DNA of 5,008 nucleotides from the NCBI GenBank assembly GCA_013824055.1, contig PNNE01000250.1, positions 1 through 5,008 on the forward strand, written 5' to 3'. Made by a program: the position numbers and the translations under genes. The notes under the pieces are model-generated. The model saw only the letters and a program-made list of their open reading frames with translations. It was not told where the DNA came from and did not search any database. Source of the DNA: Rhodobacter sp. (GTDB lineage Bacteria > Pseudomonadota > Alphaproteobacteria > Rhodobacterales > Rhodobacteraceae). Positions 1 to 4,825 of the stretch are shown piece by piece; positions within the stretch are counted from its first letter, which is position 1, and the number at the start of each line of letters is the position of its first letter.

Positions 1-215
1 TGCTCCAGTTCCGACAGGTCCAGGTCGTAGGTGTGGCCATCCAGACCCATCGTATAGGCGTCGTCCGGGCCATAGGACAGCCAGACCGGCGGCAGCTGTG
101 TGGCTGTCACCTTCTCCAGAAGCGGCTTTGCCCCCATCAGCACGTTGCAAAGCGTGCTCTTTCCCGAGCTGAATTCGCCCATGATGGCGATGCGGGGCTT
201 GCGGGTCAGCGGCAT
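1..215 (-). CDS. N-terminal part of a second dynamin-type GTPase (partial)
   Basis: The first 71 complete codons of a gene that leaves the window at its 3' side are present. Residues 8-28 read as a beta strand and P-loop, RIAIMGEFSSGKSTLCNVLM; G1 is GEFSSGKS (13-20), a form typical of dynamin-family proteins. VTATQLP (36-42) fits the G2/switch I region, with T37 or T39 as the likely magnesium ligand. G3, G4 and the stalk lie outside the window. The ATG is supported by AAAGGA eight bases upstream, and it puts G1 only 12 residues from the N-terminus, shorter than the roughly 78 residues before G1 in its neighbour. The 29-base spacing from the upstream dynamin-like gene and shared strand indicate one operon, so the two probably work as a pair, as other tandem bacterial dynamins do. 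Other P-loop GTPase families cannot be fully excluded from this fragment. Confidence 0.88.
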   Translation of the reverse strand, partial: MPLTRKPRIAIMGEFSSGKSTLCNVLMGAKPLLEKVTATQLPPVWLSYGPDDAYTMGLDGHTYDLDLSELE

Positions 216-223
216 TCCACAGG

Positions 224-229
224 TCCTTT
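224..229 (-). promoter_or_regulatory. Shine-Dalgarno AAAGGA for the downstream dynamin-like gene
   Basis: AAAGGA on the minus strand is 8 bases before the ATG at 215-213, inside the 29-base gap after the stop of the previous gene. It supports that ATG as the start and independent translation initiation within a shared transcript. Confidence 0.65.
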
Positions 230-244
230 CGTACCCTCGACCGA

Positions 245-1249
245 TCAGTCGGCGTAAATGGCAAGCTCGTCCATGATCGAGGTCAGACATTCCTGCCTGT
301 CCTCCCAGGCGTTCACGCCGAAGAGTTCCTTCATCTCTTCCATCGAAATCTCGGAAGATGCCAGAGCGCTCATCAGAAGTTCGCGCTGTTCCTGCAGGAA
401 GTCCTTCAGCGTCGCCTGGGTCCGTTCCCGGAACAGGCCGATCTGGATGGTCTTCAGGTCGTTGATGATCGGGTCGGTTTCGGCCCGGATCAGCTTGTTG
501 AAGTCCTGCGCAAAGGCCTTGTAGCCGCGGCGGCGCTGCCACCAGCCCTTCCACCAGCCGACCTGCAGGTCCAGCGCGATGGTCTGGCCCAGGTTGATCG
601 GCGGCGGGATGTAGCTGACGACCGGCGTCTCGATCTTGAAGCCTTCCACCGTGATCGAGAAGGTCTTGCCGTAAAGATCGGCGATCTTGACCGCGGTCTC
701 GTTGTTCACCTCGGCCGCAATGGCATGCATCTTCTTCAGCACGACCTGGTAGCTGGACGAAAGCAGCATCCGCAGCCCCAAGGGGCTGTAATGCCAGGTC
801 GCATCCTCGCCATTGGTCTGCAGATGCTCGATCAGGCTGTTCGTCGCGCGGTCCAGGAAGCGTTCGTAGCTTTGGTCGATGCGGTGAGTGAAATCCTTGC
901 ACACGGTGTTGGTCATGTGCGTCAGCTTCTCGATCGCGGCCAGTTCGATCCTGCGCAATTCGCTGTCCAGCTGGTCCGTGGTCATCGTCCGGTTCAGCTG
1001 GCCGTCGGATTCCAGGATGCGGACCTGATCGACCACGTCCAGCGACTGGGCCAGGTTCAGCGCCTGGCGCGACGACTTCTGCAGCGCCTCGCGGACCGGG
1101 CCTTCGTACATCCGCTGCCCCAGCGCATCCAGCAGCGCCGGCACGCCCGAGGCATGCCAGACCAGCTGCTCGGCCGACCAGGCGTCCATCTTGTCGGCAA
1201 AGGCCGCGCGGGTCCAGTTGATCGCCGAATCCGTCGAATCCTCGGTCAT
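245..1249 (-). CDS. 3' portion of the dynamin-like gene as read: helical stalk region (334 aa open frame)
   Basis: This frame opens at an ATG (1249-1247) that overlaps the TGA of the preceding frame as ATGA. In the restored protein it is Met354, shortly after G5, so it is probably not a true gene start; no clear Shine-Dalgarno precedes it. The 334 residues are mostly predicted helix with charged and hydrophobic periodicity and no second nucleotide site. An unusual element is GWWKGWWQRRRG (residues 231-242 of this frame), two Trp pairs beside basic residues, a plausible membrane-contacting patch like the paddle or tip of a dynamin stalk. It follows a Pro-rich turn (SYIPPPINL) and a hydrophobic strand. 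It ends at TGA 247-245. If made alone, it would be a GTPase-less stalk fragment. Confidence 0.75.
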   Translation of the reverse strand: MTEDSTDSAINWTRAAFADKMDAWSAEQLVWHASGVPALLDALGQRMYEGPVREALQKSSRQALNLAQSLDVVDQVRILESDGQLNRTMTTDQLDSELRRIELAAIEKLTHMTNTVCKDFTHRIDQSYERFLDRATNSLIEHLQTNGEDATWHYSPLGLRMLLSSSYQVVLKKMHAIAAEVNNETAVKIADLYGKTFSITVEGFKIETPVVSYIPPPINLGQTIALDLQVGWWKGWWQRRRGYKAFAQDFNKLIRAETDPIINDLKTIQIGLFRERTQATLKDFLQEQRELLMSALASSEISMEEMKELFGVNAWEDRQECLTSIMDELAIYAD

Positions 1250-2307
1250 CTCGTCGATCTTGCCGTCGAGGACGGCGTTGGCCCAATGCGCCGAGCCGTA
1301 GATGATGTCGATGTCCGGCGGCGCGTTGTTCTTTTCCAGCGTCTCAAGGATCGCGCGGTGGATTTCCGGGACCTGGTTCGCCGGTCCGGAAGTTCGTCGA
1401 TCCGGTTGACGAAGATGATGATCTCGCGGCTCTGGCGGTGCGCGATCAGGCGGATCAGCGCCATGTCCATCGTGGTCAGCGCCTGGTGCGCCGAGAGGAC
1501 GACGATACAGGACCGGCTGTCGCGGACCGCGTTGATCGTGATCTGCTCGCGCATCATGAACGTGTCGTTCACGCCGGGCGTGTCACGGACGCAGAGCTGG
1601 ATCGGGAAATCCTCACGTTCGATGTAAAGGTCCGCCGACTTGGTGATGTCGGTAAAGCGGCCCTGCTCGGCGCCGCCGGTTTCCTCGTCGCCGACACAGA
1701 CGTAGCGGCGCAGCAGCGCGTCATCGACGGTGCCATAGCGGTGCTCGGTGCCCAGAAGCATCTCGAACTTGCGGCCCAGACGCGCCTGCGCCTTCTCGCG
1801 CATCTGCACGACCTGAAGGCGCAACTTCTCAAGCTCGTCATCCGCTCCGGCGCGGGCCGCCAGCTGGCCGATCCGGCCACCGTTCGACACCAGCTTTTCC
1901 CATTCGGCGTTGTCGAAGAACTTGAACTTCGCCTTCACGTTCAGCTCGGGCGAGGGTGTGTTGATGTGCAGCGAGGTGACGACCGAGGTCCAGGGGTTCA
2001 CGTCCGTCGGCAGCAGGTTCGGCGCGCCGATCATCGCATTCAGCAGCGAAGTCTTCCCGGCCTTGATCTGGCCGATCACTGTCACCGAGGGCTCGACCTC
2101 GCGGACCTGGCTCATGATCCGCGTCACCTTCTTCGAGGTGTCGGGGTCGGCCATCGTCACGAAATCGCGCAGCACATCCTCGAACTGCGTGATGGCGTCG
2201 GCAATGCGCGTCAGGCCCGGAAAATTGCGCTTCAGCGCAACGTCAGGCTCCTGCACAGCGACGCTGTCCAGCTCATCCCGGTTCTCTGCTACCGCACCCA
2301 GTCCCAT
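1246..2307 (-). CDS. 5' portion of the dynamin-like gene as read: G domain through G4
   Basis: As read, this frame ends at a TGA at 1248-1246. Residues 1-308 from the preferred ATG are genuine dynamin-like sequence: a helical N-terminal segment of about 70 residues, then G1 to G4. The last 45 residues are an Arg/Ser/Thr-rich string of the kind produced by out-of-frame reading of GC-rich DNA and match no fold I recognise. Between G2 (107) and G3 (242) there are about 135 residues, far more than in a small GTPase. This segment includes a Lys/Arg/Glu-rich helical stretch (about 157-182) and ALLRRYVCVGDEE (197-209), which resembles an insertion I recall from proteobacterial dynamin-family proteins. 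With the GTG at 2352-2350 as start, the open frame is 368 residues. Confidence 0.8.
   Translation of the reverse strand: MGLGAVAENRDELDSVAVQEPDVALKRNFPGLTRIADAITQFEDVLRDFVTMADPDTSKKVTRIMSQVREVEPSVTVIGQIKAGKTSLLNAMIGAPNLLPTDVNPWTSVVTSLHINTPSPELNVKAKFKFFDNAEWEKLVSNGGRIGQLAARAGADDELEKLRLQVVQMREKAQARLGRKFEMLLGTEHRYGTVDDALLRRYVCVGDEETGGAEQGRFTDITKSADLYIEREDFPIQLCVRDTPGVNDTFMMREQITINAVRDSRSCIVVLSAHQALTTMDMALIRLIAHRQSREIIIFVNRIDELPDRRTRSRKSTARSLRRWKRTTRRRTSTSSTARRIGPTPSSTARSTR
1378..1389 (-). other. Apparent one-base deletion site (frameshift) in the dynamin-like gene
   Basis: The minus strand reads CTTCCGGACCGGCGAACCAG. In the frame entering this point the protein runs FVNRIDELPD and then turns into Arg/Ser-rich nonsense. 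Adding one C after GAC gives DPANQVPEIHRAILETLEK, which continues smoothly into the downstream frame. The deletion therefore probably turned CCC into CC within a G/C-rich context. There is no heptameric slippery sequence or obvious stimulatory structure that would argue for programmed frameshifting. Confidence 0.85.
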
Positions 2308-2310
2308 GAT

Positions 2311-2316
2311 CACCTC
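2311..2316 (-). promoter_or_regulatory. Ribosome binding site that decides the start of the dynamin-like gene
   Basis: The minus strand reads GAGGTGATCATG, which places GAGG five bases before the ATG at 2307-2305. This is much better than the signal before the alternative GTG at 2352-2350, where the nearest purine run (GGGGA) is about 11 bases away. The ATG is therefore preferred, giving a protein 15 residues shorter than the longest open frame. Confidence 0.6.
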
Positions 2317-2397
2317 ATACCTGCGGGCTTGATCCGTCCGATTGGCAAGCACATAGACTCAAGTCCCCGCAATCATGTCATAAGTTTGGAAAGTGGT

Positions 2398-2407
2398 CCC
2401 AATTGGG
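2398..2407. other. Perfect 10-bp palindrome CCCAATTGGG
   Basis: CCCAATTGGG reads the same on both strands. It lies 34 bases past the stop of the 793-residue gene and 91 bases before the preferred start of the dynamin-like gene. An outer GTG/CAC pair (2393-2395 and 2408-2410) could extend it asymmetrically. It could be the core of an operator, or a small transcript hairpin. The stem is too short and lacks a good T-run for a confident terminator. Confidence 0.4.
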
Positions 2408-2440
2408 CACATTCTTGACGATTCTACGCTCACAATGGCG

Positions 2441-4822
2441 TCACGTGGCGCGTAATGTTTCCAATTCGCGCTTAAGTTGTAGAAGAAGGGTCAGCGCATC
2501 GTCGGCCGGAGCGTGCCCTTTTTCCAGTTGCATCAACATGATAAGGTCCATGACCTCCCCCACGTCACTGCTGATTCTGCGCATCTCGTCGGACCGCCCG
2601 CGCGAGACCACGCTTTGCAATTGTTCGCTGGTTTCGCGGGCATGTTCAAGAATCAAGTCGACCGGAACCTTGCCTTGCGGATCGACCACGCCGGCAAGGC
2701 CGGTCGACCGCACGACGATCAACCCGACCGCCTCGTCGACCAGCGACTGCTCGGACGCAGGCGCCGGCCCGGCGGCGCTGGTCGCAGGCGCAACCGGCAT
2801 GGCCCTGGGGGCGATGCGGGGCCGTTCCCGGCGGGGTGGGGGCGCGTCCGGCGTCCGCGGTTCGCGGCGCATGATTGCTGCGGGCGAGAACTGATCTTCC
2901 GGTGCTACAGCCGGAGCCGCGACCGCTGCCCGAGGAGACCGCGTGATCGGCGTGGTCCGAAGCGGCGCGGCCGGCGGCTCGACCGCCGCCACGGCGCGGG
3001 CGCGGGGCTCGCGGTCGAACAGCCGTTGCCGGTCAACCGCCCGCTCGGCGCGCGCGACAGGGGCGGGCGTCTCGGGGTGCTGGCCGGCCCCTGTCGGTTC
3101 CGGTGTCGGCTCCGGTGTCGGATCTGGCACTTCGCTTCCGGACGCATCGGCCTCGGCGACATCCTCGACCTTGAAGGGGTTCTCCTCGATGGCCGATTCC
3201 ATCTCTTCGGGGGTGGCGCGCAACGACGACAGGTCGGTCATCGGAACGTCGCGCCCCGCCACGCCGGGGCGCCGACCGCCGAACAGTTGCGGCCGTGCCG
3301 CCCGCACGGCATCGGCACCGGGTTCGGGCCGCAGGGCAATCGTCCGGTCGGGACGGTCGCGCAGGGCAGACCGCTCGCGAGATGCGGGGGCTTCCGTTGC
3401 CGGTTCTGGCCCGATCGCAGCTTCGTCCGAAGCCGCTTCGACAGGTTCGGGCGCCTCTGTCGTCTCGGCGACTGGTGGCGGCGCCTCTGCCAGGGGCGGA
3501 GTCGGTTCGTCCGGCAATGCTGTCGCTGCGGCTGCACGCGGGCGCCGTGACGCATCTCGTGCGGGCTCTGCTTCGGGCGCAGGAGGCGGCACGTCGGTTT
3601 CGGCCTTCGACTTCCAGGTCGTGCGCAGCGGCACGGATGGAGCGACCGCCGCATCGCCTTCGGGCGCCACACGCTTGATCCGATCGGCAAAGCGCCGTCG
3701 TGTTCCGGGCTGCTCCGGCTCGGGCGTCAGCGCAGCGGCTGGCGTGGGCATATCCGGCGCGGCCCAAGGCGCGGGTGCGGCTTCGGGTTCCGCTTGCGCG
3801 ATCAGCGCAGGCGCGTCCGGCGGCTCCACCAGCGGCGGGGCAGCTTGCTCGGGGACCGCTTCCAGCTCGGGTGCCAGCTCGGGTGCAGGTTCGGGTGCCA
3901 GGTCGGGTGCAGGTTCGGGTGCAGGCTCTGGCGGCGGGGTCCAGGCCTGTGCCGTCTCCGCTTCAGGCTCGGCAAAGCGCTTGGCAACCAGCTCGCTGGC
4001 CTCGACATGACGCGCCAGCAACAGTTCGGCCGTGTCCATGTCGGCCCGGCGACCCGACTGCACCCGGGTCTTGATCGCGGTGATCACCGCCGAGGCGCCA
4101 CTGTCGCGGAACAGCTCGCGGTTCACCTGCCCGCCCGCTGGCATCGCCGCGCGGGCCTGCTTGGCCGAGATCGACAGGATCTGCCGGAACTCCTCGCTGG
4201 CGCGCAGCTCGACGCGGTCATGCATCGCCTGCGCCGCGTCCCGGCTGCCCAGAAGGTCGACCTTGGTGAGGAACATGAAACTGTTGTCCTTCACCGCGTC
4301 GGGCAGGCTTTCCCAGACCGCCTGCTCCTTCGGCAGGTACGAGGTGGTGCACCAGATCACGATGTCGGCGCGCTTGCTGGCCCAGGTCGCGGCCCGCTTC
4401 TGTTCGGCCTCCATCGGGCCGGCCGAGACTTCCAGCAGGCTGATGACCCGCAGGGCGGGCAGGTCCAGCTCAAGTGTCACCAGCGCGGGCGCCAGCGGCA
4501 GCACCTCGGCCAGGTCGGCGCCGGGAACGACCTTCGTCGTGCCATCGGTCAAGGTGCAAAGCATCCGCGTCACATCGCCGTGCTGGACGATGATCGTTGG
4601 CAGGCGGAGTGTTTCCGGCACGACGACCGACCCGACCAGCAGGTTCAGGATCGACGACTTGCCCGAGCCGGGCAGCCCCAGCAGCGCGACCCGCGCCGGA
4701 CGCTCCAGCCGTTCGATCAGACGTTCCGCAGCCTCTGCCGGACCGCCGGCAGGGAGGAGCCCGCGATCAAGTGCGCGGCCAAGCCGCTGGGCGACAGTCA
4801 GTTCTCCGTCCGGATCTGCCAT
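2441..4822 (-). CDS. Divergent P-loop GTPase with long disordered linker and helical C-terminal domain (793 aa)
   Basis: This predicted cytoplasmic protein has three parts. Residues 1-260 form a G domain: G1 is GLPGSGKS (49-56), followed by a candidate switch I threonine in RLPTI (T75), G4 is TKVD (186-189) and G5 is SAK (219-221). The G3 position reads LEVSAG (130-135), so the usual Asp of DxxG is missing and a Glu sits one place earlier; hydrolysis or switching may be altered. Residues about 285-690 are low-complexity Pro/Ala/Glu/Arg sequence, probably disordered, with period-4 repeats at 299-322 and a few more complex islands (375-389, 511-556). Residues 691-793 look helical, with hydrophobic stretches such as MDLIMLMQL, and may mediate assembly. 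ATG was chosen because it lies 3 bases after the upstream stop and 48 residues before G1; its ribosome binding site is weak (AAAGTAAG), so translation may be coupled to the upstream gene. I do not recognise a named family. The dynamin-like genes downstream suggest an adaptor or regulator role, which is inference. Confidence 0.9.
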   Translation of the reverse strand: MADPDGELTVAQRLGRALDRGLLPAGGPAEAAERLIERLERPARVALLGLPGSGKSSILNLLVGSVVVPETLRLPTIIVQHGDVTRMLCTLTDGTTKVVPGADLAEVLPLAPALVTLELDLPALRVISLLEVSAGPMEAEQKRAATWASKRADIVIWCTTSYLPKEQAVWESLPDAVKDNSFMFLTKVDLLGSRDAAQAMHDRVELRASEEFRQILSISAKQARAAMPAGGQVNRELFRDSGASAVITAIKTRVQSGRRADMDTAELLLARHVEASELVAKRFAEPEAETAQAWTPPPEPAPEPAPDLAPEPAPELAPELEAVPEQAAPPLVEPPDAPALIAQAEPEAAPAPWAAPDMPTPAAALTPEPEQPGTRRRFADRIKRVAPEGDAAVAPSVPLRTTWKSKAETDVPPPAPEAEPARDASRRPRAAAATALPDEPTPPLAEAPPPVAETTEAPEPVEAASDEAAIGPEPATEAPASRERSALRDRPDRTIALRPEPGADAVRAARPQLFGGRRPGVAGRDVPMTDLSSLRATPEEMESAIEENPFKVEDVAEADASGSEVPDPTPEPTPEPTGAGQHPETPAPVARAERAVDRQRLFDREPRARAVAAVEPPAAPLRTTPITRSPRAAVAAPAVAPEDQFSPAAIMRREPRTPDAPPPRRERPRIAPRAMPVAPATSAAGPAPASEQSLVDEAVGLIVVRSTGLAGVVDPQGKVPVDLILEHARETSEQLQSVVSRGRSDEMRRISSDVGEVMDLIMLMQLEKGHAPADDALTLLLQLKRELETLRAT
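3096..3128 (-). repeat. Second short 12-bp repeat tract encoding Pro-Thr/Glu repeats
   Basis: Two near-identical 12-base copies (plus strand ggttccggtgtc, then ggctccggtgtc) and a partial third encode the PTPEPTPEPT stretch at about residues 568-577 of the 793-residue GTPase. The period and design match the larger tract at 3857-3928, but the amino acids differ. It again falls in the presumed disordered linker, shortly after the acidic end of the 511-556 island. Confidence 0.75.
3857..3928 (-). repeat. Imperfect 12-bp tandem repeats encoding xPAP-type tetrapeptides
   Basis: About six copies of a 12-base unit (plus-strand consensus cagstcgggtgc) lie in frame within the 793-residue gene. They encode a period-4 run at residues 299-322 in which EPAP, DLAP and ELAP alternate. 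The copies differ by one or a few bases, so this is a decayed tandem array inside the coding sequence rather than a mobile element. It can change in length by whole codons without breaking the frame, and so would vary linker length between strains. Confidence 0.85.
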
Positions 4823-4825
4823 GAC

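Larger units (their letters stand above)
245..2307 (-). pseudogene. Bacterial dynamin-like GTPase interrupted by a single frameshift (about 687 aa if restored)
   Basis: Two overlapping frames form one dynamin-like protein. Restoring one base near 1383 gives a continuous product of 687 residues, a normal size for bacterial dynamin-like proteins. Its G domain has G1 GQIKAGKT (79-86), a G2 candidate T107, G3 DTPG (242-245), G4 NRID (301-304), then after the frameshift G5 as YGSAHW (337-342). The rest is helical and would form the neck/trunk. Family members bind GTP, assemble and remodel membranes. The break separates G4 from G5, so the truncated upstream product would lack part of the nucleotide site and the whole stalk. 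Both sides keep good coding character with no further stops, which points to a very recent mutation or a base-calling error in a G/C run rather than an old pseudogene. A second dynamin-like gene follows after 29 bases. Confidence 0.88.
2308..2440 (-). promoter_or_regulatory. Intergenic gap, possible promoter region for the dynamin-like genes
   Basis: This is the only sizeable non-coding gap in the window: 133 bases, compared with 3 and 29 bases at the other junctions. It is visibly less G+C-rich than the genes around it. It contains the palindrome at 2398-2407 and, reading the minus strand, AT-richer sequence around 2371-2392. No convincing -35/-10 pair with 16-18 base spacing is visible; TTGGGA at 2402-2397 with TGACAT at 2380-2375 is the best pair and it is weak. 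The gap suggests that the two dynamin-like genes can be transcribed separately from the 793-residue gene, but read-through is equally possible. A GTG at 2352-2350 opens the same frame as the downstream gene 15 codons before the preferred start. Confidence 0.35.

Noticed and set aside
1378..1389. Programmed ribosomal frameshifting
   Set aside because: No slippery heptamer or adenine run is present, and the break falls inside a conserved G domain where no regulatory frameshift is known to me for this family.
725..1627. Plus-strand open frame of about 300 codons
   Set aside because: It lies opposite the dynamin-like gene across its frameshift, is rich in Arg/Gln/Val without any fold or motif, and is the usual antisense shadow of GC-rich coding DNA.
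2350..2352. GTG start giving a dynamin-like protein 15 residues longer
   Set aside because: The spacing to the nearest purine run is long, while the ATG at 2307 has GAGG five bases upstream; kept only as an alternative.
2393..2410. Possible rho-independent terminator after the 793-residue gene
   Set aside because: The stem is only three C:G pairs plus AT, with an uneven outer extension, and only TTT follows; too weak to call.
1438..2418. Plus-strand open frame of about 326 codons
   Set aside because: It is antisense to the conserved G domain, with a His/Arg/Asp/Leu-rich composition typical of a shadow frame, and it runs into the intergenic gap without a plausible start.
2414..2419. TTGACG on the plus strand as a -35 box
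   Set aside because: There is no matching -10 at proper spacing and no plus-strand gene downstream.
2513..3550. Plus-strand open frame of about 345 codons rich in Arg and Gly
   Set aside because: It is another antisense frame over the linker, with no recognisable domain and a composition set by the opposite strand.
3857..3928. CRISPR-like or mobile repeat array
   Set aside because: The units are 12 bases, contiguous, in frame and encode a Pro repeat; there are no spacers or terminal repeats.
2943..4010. Plus-strand open frame of about 355 codons rich in Gly, Ser and Ala
   Set aside because: This is the reverse reading of the Pro/Ala/Glu repeats of the 793-residue protein; its repeats come from those codons and not from a collagen- or silk-like gene.
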